Source: Nereida sp024640765
Lineage (GTDB): Bacteria; Pseudomonadota; Alphaproteobacteria; Rhodobacterales; Rhodobacteraceae
Reading direction: 5' to 3'
Assembly (NCBI GenBank): GCA_024640765.1
Contig: JAHEEK010000003.1
Coordinates: 62,001 to 126,000 of the forward strand
Length of the DNA stretch: 64,000 nt
The first letter of the stretch is position 1; the number at the start of each line of letters is the position of its first letter. The translations under genes were made by a program, and so were the position numbers. The notes under the pieces were generated by a model. It was not told where the DNA came from and did not search any database. It saw nothing but the letters and a program-made list of their open reading frames with translations. Shown one piece after another: positions 53,737-60,944 of the stretch.

Positions 53737-54734
53737 AAGACGAAGTGCCGAACCTAAAAGATTTCGACCAGCGTTTGCGTGACGAAGCACACGAGGATCT
53801 GGCGGACATCATTGCTGAAGAGCCTACAAGTAAGACGCAGATCATTGCGATCTACGGCAAGGGCGGTATCGGTAAATCCTTCACACTTGCTAACCTCAGC
53901 CACATGATGGCCGAGCAAGGCAAGCGCGTTCTGTTGATTGGCTGCGATCCAAAGTCTGATACGACGTCCCTACTGTTTGGTGGCAAGGCATGCCCAACGA
54001 TTATCGAGACTTCCACAAAGAAAAAGCTGGCCGGTGAAGAAGTAAAAATTGGCGATGTTTGCTTTAAGCGTGGCGGTGTTTTTGCGATGGAACTTGGCGG
54101 CCCTGAAGTTGGCCGTGGGTGTGGTGGTCGCGGGATTATCCACGGGTTTGAGTTGTTGGAAAAGCTCGGCTTTCACGACTGGGACTTTGATTATGTCTTG
54201 TTGGATTTCTTAGGCGACGTTGTTTGTGGTGGCTTCGGTTTGCCAATTGCCCGCGACATGGCTCAGAAAGTTATCCTTGTTGCTTCTAACGATTTGCAGT
54301 CATTGTATGTGGCGAACAACGTTTGCTCTGCAGTTGAATACTTCCGCAAGCTTGGCGGCAACGTCGGTGTCGCGGGCCTCGTTATCAATAAAGATGATGG
54401 TACAGGCGAAGCAGCAGCATTTGCTGAGGCTGTAGATATTCCTGTGCTTGCGGCCATTCCGCAAGACGATGATTTGCGTAAGAAATCGGCAAACTACCAA
54501 ATTGTTGGCACGTCGAAATCTCAATGGGGTGATTTGTTTGCAGGTCTTGGTGATGCAGTTGCGATTGCACCACCTGTACGTCCAGCGCCGCTTGACCAAG
54601 ATGGGTTGTTGGGTCTGTTTGACGCCTCTGAAACCGGCGGCGATGTGGTGCTTGAGCCTGCAACTGATGAAGACATGCGCGGCAAGCACGCTGGCACAAA
54701 AGTTAGCCTTGAAGTGGTTTATGACGATGTTTGA
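53733..54734 (+). CDS. bchX: Chlorophyllide a reductase iron protein subunit BchX
   Basis: A nitrogenase-reductase-like ATPase that feeds electrons to BchYZ to reduce the chlorin B ring. The P-loop is IYGKGGIGKSFTLANLS (about residues 40-56); DPKSDTTSLLFGG, the [4Fe-4S] cysteines in RGGVFAMELGGPEVGRGCGGRG and DFLGDVVCGGFGLP follow. Length is 333 residues. The ATG overlaps the bchC stop and bchY follows after 27 bp. Confidence 0.96.
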   Translation: MKDEVPNLKDFDQRLRDEAHEDLADIIAEEPTSKTQIIAIYGKGGIGKSFTLANLSHMMAEQGKRVLLIGCDPKSDTTSLLFGGKACPTIIETSTKKKLAGEEVKIGDVCFKRGGVFAMELGGPEVGRGCGGRGIIHGFELLEKLGFHDWDFDYVLLDFLGDVVCGGFGLPIARDMAQKVILVASNDLQSLYVANNVCSAVEYFRKLGGNVGVAGLVINKDDGTGEAAAFAEAVDIPVLAAIPQDDDLRKKSANYQIVGTSKSQWGDLFAGLGDAVAIAPPVRPAPLDQDGLLGLFDASETGGDVVLEPATDEDMRGKHAGTKVSLEVVYDDV

Positions 54735-54761
54735 TCGTCGCCAAAATATGGACAGCGCTCA

Positions 54762-56327
54762 ATGAGTGGTGAGGTCACATATGACGCAGCAGCGCAAGCT
54801 GAGGTGACAGTGGGCGAGGGTCGTTCTGCTGGTGCTGATGTGCCGCCTGTGGGCGATGCGCTTGGGTGTCATTCAGGCAGCACAATGGCTGAGGCTGCGA
54901 AAGCTGCGGGGAACTCTGAGTTACTTGAAAAGTTTGCGGCCGATTATCCTGTCGGACCGCATGATAAACCGCAGTCGATGTGCCCTGCATTTGGATCAAT
55001 GCGTGTTGGCTTGCGGATGCGCCGCACAGCGACGGTTCTGTCAGGTTCTGCGTGTTGTGTGTACGGCCTGACCTTTGTGAGCCACTTTTATGGAGCCCGT
55101 CGCTCTGTTGGATATGTGCCATTTAGTTCCGAGACTTTGGTCACTGGTAAGCTGTTTGAGGACATCCGCGAGAGTGTTCATGAATTGGCAGATCCGGATC
55201 AGTATGATGCGATTGTTGTAACGAACCTATGTGTGCCAACCGCATCCGGCGTGCCTCTGCGGTTGTTACCAGACGAGATCAACGGTGTGCGTATCATCGG
55301 CATTGATGTGCCTGGTTTCGGTATTCCCACCCACGCCGAAGCAAAAGATGTCTTGGCGGGTGCGATGCTTAATTATGCGCGTCAAGAAGTTGCTGCGGGT
55401 CCTGTGCCTGCGCCGAAGGGTGGCAAGAATGATCGCCCAACCGTGAGCTTGTTGGGTGAAATGTTCCCTGCGGATCCAATGATGATTGGTGCGATGCTTG
55501 CACCGATGGGTCTGGCGGCTGGCCCTGTGGTGCCATGCCGTGAATGGCGCGAGCTTTACGCCGCCCTTGATTGTGGCGCGGTTGCTGCGATCCACCCGTT
55601 TTATACGTCAGCTGTGCGTGAATTTGAGGCGGCTGGTCGTCCGGTAGTGGGCTCTGCGCCCGTTGGTCTTGATGGTACTGCTGATTGGCTTGCAGGTATT
55701 GGTGATGCGTTTGGTCTTTCAAAGGATCAGGTCGCAGCTTCCCAGAATGCGTTTTTGCCAGCGATTAAAGCAGCCCTTTCCGAAAAGCAGATCAAAGGTG
55801 TTATCAACGTTTCGGGCTATGAGGGTTCCGAGTTGTTGGTCGCGCGTCTGCTCATCGAGAGCGGCGCTGAAGTGCCCTACGTTGGCACGGCTTGTCCAAA
55901 AACTGCTTGGAACAAAGCAGATGCAGAATGGCTCGCGGCCAAAGGTGCGACTGTGAAATTCCGCGCGAGCCTTGAAGATGATTGCGCCGCAATGGAAGCG
56001 ATCAAACCTGATCTGGCAATCGGTACAACGCCTGTCGTTCAAAAAGGCAAAGAGCTGGGTATTCCGTCTTTGTATTTCACCAACCTTATTTCCGCGCGGC
56101 CTTTGATGGGGCCAGCGGGTGCTGGGTCACTGCAAGATGTTGTGACCGCTGCCATGGGTAACAAGTCCCGTATGGATCACATGCGTGCATTCTTTGAAGG
56201 CGTTGGTCACGGGGATACCGCAGGTGTCTGGGAAGGCACGCCGAATTTGCGTGAAGACTTCCGCGCATTGAATGCCAAGAAAATTGAACGCGCCGCTAAG
56301 GCCGCAAAAGCGGCGGAGATGGTGTAA
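54762..56327 (+). CDS. bchY: Chlorophyllide a reductase subunit BchY
   Basis: One half of the NifDK-like catalytic component of chlorophyllide a reductase. Cysteines expected to hold the [4Fe-4S] cluster are in LGCHSGSTM, QSMCPAFGSMRVG and SGSACCVYGLTFVSHFYGARR; VTNLCVPTASGVPL and IIGIDVPGFGIPTHAEAK follow. Length is 521 residues. The ribosome-binding site before 54762 is weak, so it may depend on coupling to bchX. It shares one base with the bchZ start. Confidence 0.95.
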   Translation: MSGEVTYDAAAQAEVTVGEGRSAGADVPPVGDALGCHSGSTMAEAAKAAGNSELLEKFAADYPVGPHDKPQSMCPAFGSMRVGLRMRRTATVLSGSACCVYGLTFVSHFYGARRSVGYVPFSSETLVTGKLFEDIRESVHELADPDQYDAIVVTNLCVPTASGVPLRLLPDEINGVRIIGIDVPGFGIPTHAEAKDVLAGAMLNYARQEVAAGPVPAPKGGKNDRPTVSLLGEMFPADPMMIGAMLAPMGLAAGPVVPCREWRELYAALDCGAVAAIHPFYTSAVREFEAAGRPVVGSAPVGLDGTADWLAGIGDAFGLSKDQVAASQNAFLPAIKAALSEKQIKGVINVSGYEGSELLVARLLIESGAEVPYVGTACPKTAWNKADAEWLAAKGATVKFRASLEDDCAAMEAIKPDLAIGTTPVVQKGKELGIPSLYFTNLISARPLMGPAGAGSLQDVVTAAMGNKSRMDHMRAFFEGVGHGDTAGVWEGTPNLREDFRALNAKKIERAAKAAKAAEMV

Positions 56328-57805
56328 TGCTGATCCAAGACCACGATAGAGCAGGGGGCTACTGGGGCGCTGTTTATGCGTTCTGCGCAGTCAAAGGCCT
56401 GCAGTGTGTTATTGATGGTCCCGTCGGGTGTGAGAACCTGCCGGTAACTTCAGTATTGCATTATACCGATGGTCTGCCGCCCCATGAGTTGCCAATCGTG
56501 GTGACGGGTTTGGGCGAAGAAGAACTTGGCCGCGACGGTACCGAAGGTGCAATGAAGCGTGCGTGGGGCACTCTTGATCCTGCATTGCCTGCCGTTGTTG
56601 TCACGGGCTCTATCGCCGAGATGATCGGCGGCGGTGTCACGCCTATGGGCACAAACATTCAACGCTTTTTGCCGCGCACGATTGATGAAGATCAATGGGA
56701 AGCAGCGGACCGCGCAATGACGTGGATCTTTACTGAATTTGGCATGACCAAAGGCCGGATGCCCAAAGAGAAAAAGCGCGAAGAGGGTGCTGCCCCGCGT
56801 GTGAATATTTTGGGTCCAATGTATGGCACGTTCAATATGCCATCTGATCTTGCCGAAATTCGCCGGCTTGTTGAGGGCATCGGCGCAGAGATAAACATGG
56901 TGATGCCGCTCGGGGCGCATGTTGCCGAGATGCGTGACTTGGTGAATGCAGATGTAAACGTCTGCATGTACCGCGAGTTTGGCCGCGGCTTGTGCGAGGT
57001 CTTGGGTAAGCCCTATTTGCAGGCACCTGTTGGCATCGACAGTACAACGAAATTTCTGCGGTCTTTGGGTGAACTTCTGGACCTTGATCCAGAGCCGTTC
57101 ATTGAGCGTGAAAAACATTCAACGATCAAACCTGTTTGGGATTTGTGGCGTTCTGTGACGCAAGATTTCTTCGCGACAGCCAGCTTTGCGATTGTGGCAA
57201 ATGAAACCTATGCCCGTGGCATTCGTCATTTCCTTGAAAGCGATCTTGGCTTGCCTTGCGCTTTTGCTGTTGCGCGGACTGCCGGTAAGAAAACCAACAA
57301 TGACGAAGTTCGTGCGATGATGGGCCAGAAGCGGCCCCTGATCGTTTTGGGCAGCATCAACGAAAAGATGTATCTTGCCGAGCTGAAATCAGGGCACGGT
57401 CCCGCGCCATCATTCATACCAGCCAGCTTTCCAGGCGCTGCTATTCGCCGTGCAACGGGCACACCATTTATGGGCTACGCGGGCGCTACGTATCTTTTGC
57501 AAGAAGTCTGCAACGGGTTGTTTGATGCGCTGTTCCATATTCTGCCACTTGGTACGGAGATGGACGCAGCAGAGGCCACGCCAACTTCTTTGCGGCGCGA
57601 TCTGCCGTGGGAGCCTGAAGCTCAGGCCGCTCTTGACCGGATCGTTGCGACACACCCCATTTTGACCCGCATTTCAGCGGCCAAAACACTGCGCGATGCA
57701 GCTGAAAAATCAGCGCTCGATGCGGGACACGACACCGTTAGCACAGCGACGGTTGAAGCTTTGGCGCCACAACAGCGCCAAGCAAAACAAGGAGAGTCTG
57801 CATGA
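56327..57805 (+). CDS. bchZ: Chlorophyllide a reductase subunit BchZ
   Basis: The second NifDK-like subunit. The N-terminal AVKGLQCVIDGPVGCENLPVTSVLHYTDGLPPHELP carries the cluster-ligand cysteine, followed by VTGLGEEELGRDGTEGAM and VVTGSIAEMIGGGV; GPMYGTFNMPSDLAEIRRLVEGIGAEINMV is also typical. Length is 492 residues. Its 3' end leads into pufQ with a 4-bp overlap, linking the bch and puf transcripts in the superoperon. In Rhodobacter the puf promoter lies within bchZ; I could not identify it by eye. Confidence 0.95.
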   Translation: MLIQDHDRAGGYWGAVYAFCAVKGLQCVIDGPVGCENLPVTSVLHYTDGLPPHELPIVVTGLGEEELGRDGTEGAMKRAWGTLDPALPAVVVTGSIAEMIGGGVTPMGTNIQRFLPRTIDEDQWEAADRAMTWIFTEFGMTKGRMPKEKKREEGAAPRVNILGPMYGTFNMPSDLAEIRRLVEGIGAEINMVMPLGAHVAEMRDLVNADVNVCMYREFGRGLCEVLGKPYLQAPVGIDSTTKFLRSLGELLDLDPEPFIEREKHSTIKPVWDLWRSVTQDFFATASFAIVANETYARGIRHFLESDLGLPCAFAVARTAGKKTNNDEVRAMMGQKRPLIVLGSINEKMYLAELKSGHGPAPSFIPASFPGAAIRRATGTPFMGYAGATYLLQEVCNGLFDALFHILPLGTEMDAAEATPTSLRRDLPWEPEAQAALDRIVATHPILTRISAAKTLRDAAEKSALDAGHDTVSTATVEALAPQQRQAKQGESA

Positions 57806-58023
57806 CGGACATGACATCAAACCCACCGCGCGCGGCAAAAACAAAGTCTAACCAGACCGAGTTCGCCGTTTATTTCGCGGTCATTTTGCTGGCGACATTG
57901 CCGCTGGCATGTCTGAGTTGGGCGCTTGCCAGCCTCAAGTCAAAAAGTTTTCAGCGCAAAGGGCCATTTGCCCGCGCATGGTCACAGGCGCGTATTATGA
58001 CGCCTATGATTTTCTCGGCCTAA
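57802..58023 (+). CDS. pufQ: PufQ, bacteriochlorophyll-related regulatory membrane protein
   Basis: A 73-residue protein with one membrane segment (FAVYFAVILLATLPLACLSWAL, about residues 21-42) and a basic C-terminus ending PFARAWSQARIMTPMIFSA, characteristic of PufQ. In Rhodobacter PufQ promotes bacteriochlorophyll formation, possibly as a pigment carrier. AAGGAG precedes the ATG by 7 bases and it overlaps the bchZ stop by 4 bp. It is followed by a 210-bp structured leader before pufB. Confidence 0.92.
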   Translation: MTDMTSNPPRAAKTKSNQTEFAVYFAVILLATLPLACLSWALASLKSKSFQRKGPFARAWSQARIMTPMIFSA

Positions 58024-58040
58024 GGGCCGGGTCCGGCGCG

Positions 58041-58056
58041 CAGGCTAGCTAGCCTG
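58041..58056 (+). repeat. Palindrome CAGGCTAGCTAGCCTG after pufQ
   Basis: A perfect 16-bp inverted repeat 17 bp after the pufQ stop, able to form a six-pair hairpin with a four-base loop. A small GCCGG/CCGGC hairpin (58026-58037) sits just before it. No T run follows, so it is more likely an mRNA-processing or stability element than a terminator. Confidence 0.55.
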
Positions 58057-58165
58057 TTTGCCATACCAAGTTTTCTCAACGGCATTCGCCGGGTCGTTGG
58101 GGGAAGGACTGTGGAAGGGTTCTTCACGAGGTTCGTTATCCCGCCCCCGGGGTGACGGATTGTGG

Positions 58166-58182
58166 CAGGGGATGAGCCCCTG
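58166..58182 (+). promoter_or_regulatory. Hairpin in the pufB leader
   Basis: CAGGGG pairs with CCCCTG over a five-base loop; a competing pairing GGCAGGG (58164-58170) with CCCTGCC (58189-58195) is possible. Such a leader may protect the pufBA mRNA 5' end after cleavage from pufQ. No regulatory ligand is implied. Confidence 0.45.
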
Positions 58183-58233
58183 TCGTAACCCTGCCGCGGG
58201 GGATGCGCGGCATCAGTTATGGAGGAATATCCT

Positions 58234-58374
58234 ATGGCTGACCTGTCCTTTACTGGGCTCACGGATGAGCAGGCTCAAGAGCTTCACTCGGTGTACATGA
58301 GCGGCCTTTGGCTGTTTGTTGCAGTTGCAGTTGTCGCGCACATTGCCACGTTCATTCAGTTTCCATGGTTCTAA
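58234..58374 (+). CDS. pufB: Light-harvesting LH1 beta subunit PufB
   Basis: A 46-residue single-span antenna polypeptide binding bacteriochlorophyll in the LH1 ring. It reads MADLSFTGLTDEQAQELHSVY, then membrane segment LWLFVAVAVVAHIATFI and ends QFPWF; His36 is the expected axial ligand to bacteriochlorophyll and His18 the conserved N-side histidine. GGAGG lies 8 bases before the ATG. pufA follows after 14 bp. The gene is short and easily missed by automatic calling. Confidence 0.95.
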   Translation: MADLSFTGLTDEQAQELHSVYMSGLWLFVAVAVVAHIATFIQFPWF

Positions 58375-58388
58375 GGAGCGATTGATAG

Positions 58389-58553
58389 ATGGCTAAGTTC
58401 TACAAAATTTGGATGATCTTTGATCCGCGTCGCGTGTTTGTTGCACAAGGCGTTTTCCTGTTCTTGTTGGCAGCAATGATCCACATGGTTCTTCTGAGCA
58501 CCGACGGTTTCAACTGGTTTGAAATCGCTGCTGCAAAGAATGGCCTGGGCTAA
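58389..58553 (+). CDS. pufA: Light-harvesting LH1 alpha subunit PufA
   Basis: A 54-residue antenna polypeptide pairing with PufB. MAKFYKIWMIFDPRRVFVA is the conserved alpha N-terminus, and His32 in AAMIHMVLLST is the axial ligand to bacteriochlorophyll; NWFE in the periplasmic tail is typical. It is read from the same transcript as pufB and is followed by a strong hairpin that separates the abundant pufBA message from pufLMX. Confidence 0.96.
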   Translation: MAKFYKIWMIFDPRRVFVAQGVFLFLLAAMIHMVLLSTDGFNWFEIAAAKNGLG

Positions 58554-58576
58554 TCGCACCGACCTAAGCAAACGCT

Positions 58577-58601
58577 GTGGGCGGGCCTGAACCCCGCCCA
58601 C
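58577..58601 (+). terminator. pufBA/pufL intercistronic hairpin
   Basis: GTGGGCGGG pairs perfectly with CCCGCCCAC across a 7-base loop, 24 bp after pufA, with no T run. In Rhodobacter a hairpin here stops 3'-5' decay and raises LH1 over reaction-centre expression; the same role is inferred. Confidence 0.82.
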
Positions 58602-58677
58602 CGCATACACCAACTAAGTTTAACAAAGACGGCTCGTGTGGCGCCTGCCACCCTGCCGCTTAATGCGGAGATAGAAG

Positions 58678-59526
58678 ATGGCATTGCTCAGCTTCGAGAA
58701 AAAATACCGCGTCCGCGGAGGGACATTGATCGGCGGCGATCTCTTCGACTTCTGGTTTGGTCCATTTTATGTGGGCTTCTTCGGGGTCACCGGAGCGTTT
58801 TTCGCGCTGCTCGGCACAGTCCTTATCTTTTACGGCGCATCACTGGGTGACACTTGGAACCCATGGCTCATTTCGATTGAGCCTCCTGAATTAGAAGTGG
58901 GCCTTGGCATGGCACCGCTGGCAGAGGGCGGCCTTTGGCAGATCATCACGATCTGTGCGATTGGCGCGTTTGTCAGTTGGGCAATGCGCGAGGTCGAGAT
59001 CTGTCGCAAACTTGGCATGGGCTATCACGTCCCTGTTGCGTTTGGCATGGCGATTTTGGCGTATGTAACGCTTGTTGTAATCCGTCCTGTTCTTATGGGC
59101 GCTTGGGGTCACGGCTTCCCTTATGGGATTTTCAGCCACCTCGATTGGGTTAACAACGTCGGCTACGCGTATGGCAACTTCCATTACAACCCGGCGCATA
59201 TGATTGCGATTACGTTCTTCTTCACAACCACGCTTGCGCTTGCGCTGCACGGTTCGTTGATCTTGTCAGCAGCCAACCCTGAAAAGGGCGAGCAAATGTT
59301 GTCACCTGATCATGAAGATACGTTCTTCCGCGATTTCATTGGCTATTCGATTGGGCCGCTAGGCATCCACCGTTTGGGTCTGTTGCTGGCACTGAATGCT
59401 GGTTTCTGGTCAGCGGTTTGTATCGTTATCTCCGGCACCATCTGGTTCGATGCATGGTCTGAGTGGTGGTACTGGTACGTTGAGCTGCCCTTCTGGGCCG
59501 ACATTGAGGGAGGCGTAAATGGCTGA
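58678..59526 (+). CDS. pufL: Photosynthetic reaction centre L subunit PufL
   Basis: A five-helix membrane protein holding bacteriochlorophylls, bacteriopheophytin and QA/QB with PufM. It starts MALLSFEKKYRVRGGTLIGGDLFDFW and has 282 residues, the usual length. Ligand histidines are in GIFSHLDWVNNVGYAYGNFHYNPAHM, and the QB/iron region is in ALHGSLILSAANP and GIHRLGLLLALNAGFWS. It overlaps pufM by 8 bp. Confidence 0.98.
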   Translation: MALLSFEKKYRVRGGTLIGGDLFDFWFGPFYVGFFGVTGAFFALLGTVLIFYGASLGDTWNPWLISIEPPELEVGLGMAPLAEGGLWQIITICAIGAFVSWAMREVEICRKLGMGYHVPVAFGMAILAYVTLVVIRPVLMGAWGHGFPYGIFSHLDWVNNVGYAYGNFHYNPAHMIAITFFFTTTLALALHGSLILSAANPEKGEQMLSPDHEDTFFRDFIGYSIGPLGIHRLGLLLALNAGFWSAVCIVISGTIWFDAWSEWWYWYVELPFWADIEGGVNG

Positions 59527-60448
59527 GTATCAAAACATTTTCACTCAAGTGCAGGTTCAAGGCCCACCTGAATGGGGCATGGACAACGAAAACAACATGC
59601 AAGAAGAGCGCACAAAATCCGTAGGGTTTTCCACGCTCGCAGGTTGGTTTGGTAACGCACAGCTTGGTCCGATCTATCTGGGTCCGCTCGGTGTGATCTC
59701 TATGGCAACTGGCGCGATCTGGTTCTTGATGGTTGGCTTTAGCTTTTGGGCTCAAGCAGGCTACAACCCAGCCGTGTTCATGCGTGATTTGTTCTACTTC
59801 TCGCTTGAGCCGCCTGCACCTGAGTACGGTCTGTCCTTCGCGCCATTGGCCGAAGGAGGCATGTGGATCATCGCCAGTTTCTTCTTGCTGGTCTCTGTCA
59901 TGACATGGTGGGCACGCTCATATGTTCTGGCGCAGCAACACAAGATGGGCAAACACGTCTTCTGGGCCTTTGGTGCAGCGATTTGGTTGTTCTTGGTGTT
60001 GGGTCTTATCCGTCCTGTGTTGATGGGAAGCTGGTCTGAGGCTGTGCCTTACGGCATCTTTAGCCACCTGGATTGGACGCTGAATTTCTCAGTGACACAC
60101 GGCAACCTGTTCTATAACCCGTTCCACGCACTTTCGATCGTGTTCCTTTATGGCTCGACCCTGCTCTTTGCGATGCACGGCGCGACCATCCTTGCTGTGA
60201 CCCGCTACGGTGGTGATCGCGAATTGGAACAGATCGCTGATCGCGGAACTGCATCTGAACGTGCGGGTCTCTTCTGGCGCTGGACCATGGGTTTCAATGC
60301 GACGATGGAAGGTATCCACCGTTGGGCGTGGTGGTTCGCGGTGCTCACCTGCATCACTGGCGGTATCGGTATTCTTCTGTCCGGTACGGTTGTGGATGAT
60401 TGGTATGCATGGGCGCAGCTGCACTATTACGCACCTGCAGATTTTTAG
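59519..60448 (+). CDS. pufM: Photosynthetic reaction centre M subunit PufM
   Basis: The M subunit of the reaction centre, 309 residues with five membrane helices. The start MAEYQNIFTQVQVQGPPEWG is typical; SHLDWTLNFSVTHGNLFYNPFHALS carries the special-pair and iron ligands and FAMHGATILAV and MEGIHRWAWWFAVLTCITGGIGILLSGTVV lie in helices D and E. Its 3' end is followed by AGGAGG and pufX. No cytochrome subunit gene (pufC) follows. Confidence 0.98.
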   Translation: MAEYQNIFTQVQVQGPPEWGMDNENNMQEERTKSVGFSTLAGWFGNAQLGPIYLGPLGVISMATGAIWFLMVGFSFWAQAGYNPAVFMRDLFYFSLEPPAPEYGLSFAPLAEGGMWIIASFFLLVSVMTWWARSYVLAQQHKMGKHVFWAFGAAIWLFLVLGLIRPVLMGSWSEAVPYGIFSHLDWTLNFSVTHGNLFYNPFHALSIVFLYGSTLLFAMHGATILAVTRYGGDRELEQIADRGTASERAGLFWRWTMGFNATMEGIHRWAWWFAVLTCITGGIGILLSGTVVDDWYAWAQLHYYAPADF

Positions 60449-60460
60449 GAGGATATGAAT

Positions 60461-60706
60461 ATGTCAGATCCAAAACCCCCATTTGGTGGAGATTTCTCAA
60501 AGGCGCGTATGCAGTCTGAAATCTTCGGTCAGATGTTGTCCGGCGCAGTTATTGCCGCGGCAGTCATCGGTGGGCCTATCGTGTTTGTCTATGTGCTTGC
60601 GTTCCTTGGCTCGTTCTTGCCCGAGGATAGCAAAGAAGCGCTGGACCCAACTCCAGATAGCTTCTCGTATTACGAGCAGCTGATCGACGACCGGACTTTC
60701 GTCTAG
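60461..60706 (+). CDS. pufX: Reaction-centre/LH1 core protein PufX
   Basis: A single-span core-complex protein that opens or organises the LH1 ring for quinone exchange. Of two in-frame ATGs (60455 and 60461) the second sits 8 bases behind AGGAGG and is preferred, giving 81 residues, the Rhodobacter size. The membrane span is about residues 25-50 (MLSGAVIAAAVIGGPIVFVY...), followed by LPEDSKEA, similar to the PufX segment after the helix. Sequence is otherwise divergent, so identity rests largely on position, size and topology. Confidence 0.82.
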   Translation: MSDPKPPFGGDFSKARMQSEIFGQMLSGAVIAAAVIGGPIVFVYVLAFLGSFLPEDSKEALDPTPDSFSYYEQLIDDRTFV

Positions 60707-60886
60707 TCGGCATCTGGGTGAACTTTCTCAAGGTGGGTCGCCGCCGCCTTGCGGGAAACGAGATTGATTAGGGCGCTGCTGTTATGCGCGCGCCCTGATC
60801 ACAAGCCATCAGATCCTTCCTTCCCGGCGGATCTGGTATCGGGGTCTCCACACCCCGGTTCCCTTCCTGTTGGCTACAGGAAACTG
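60707..60886 (+). ncRNA. Structured puf 3' UTR, possible PcrX-like small RNA
   Basis: Between pufX and the terminator lie four hairpins: CAAGG/CCTTG (about 60729-60752), AGATCC/GGATCT (60811-60834), CGGGGT/ACCCCG (60840-60857) and TTCCTGT/ACAGGAA (60864-60882). In R. sphaeroides the small RNA PcrX is cut from the puf 3' UTR at this place and down-regulates pufX. Similarity here is positional and structural; the sequence was not compared. Confidence 0.45.
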
Positions 60887-60920
60887 GCGTCGCATCGGGT
60901 AACCGGTGCGGCGCTTTTTT
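60887..60920 (+). terminator. Rho-independent terminator of the puf operon
   Basis: GCGTCGCATCGG pairs with CCGGTGCGGCGC over a GTAA loop (12 pairs, two of them G-U), followed by six Ts. It lies 24 bp before the dxs start, so dxs is expected to have its own promoter or to rely on read-through. Confidence 0.88.
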
Positions 60921-60944
60921 ATTTCTGATCTGGGAGGATCCGCC

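Noticed and set aside
56450..57118. Minus-strand open frame of 222 codons opposite bchZ
   Set aside because: No recognisable domain; the composition is that of an antisense read of bchZ.
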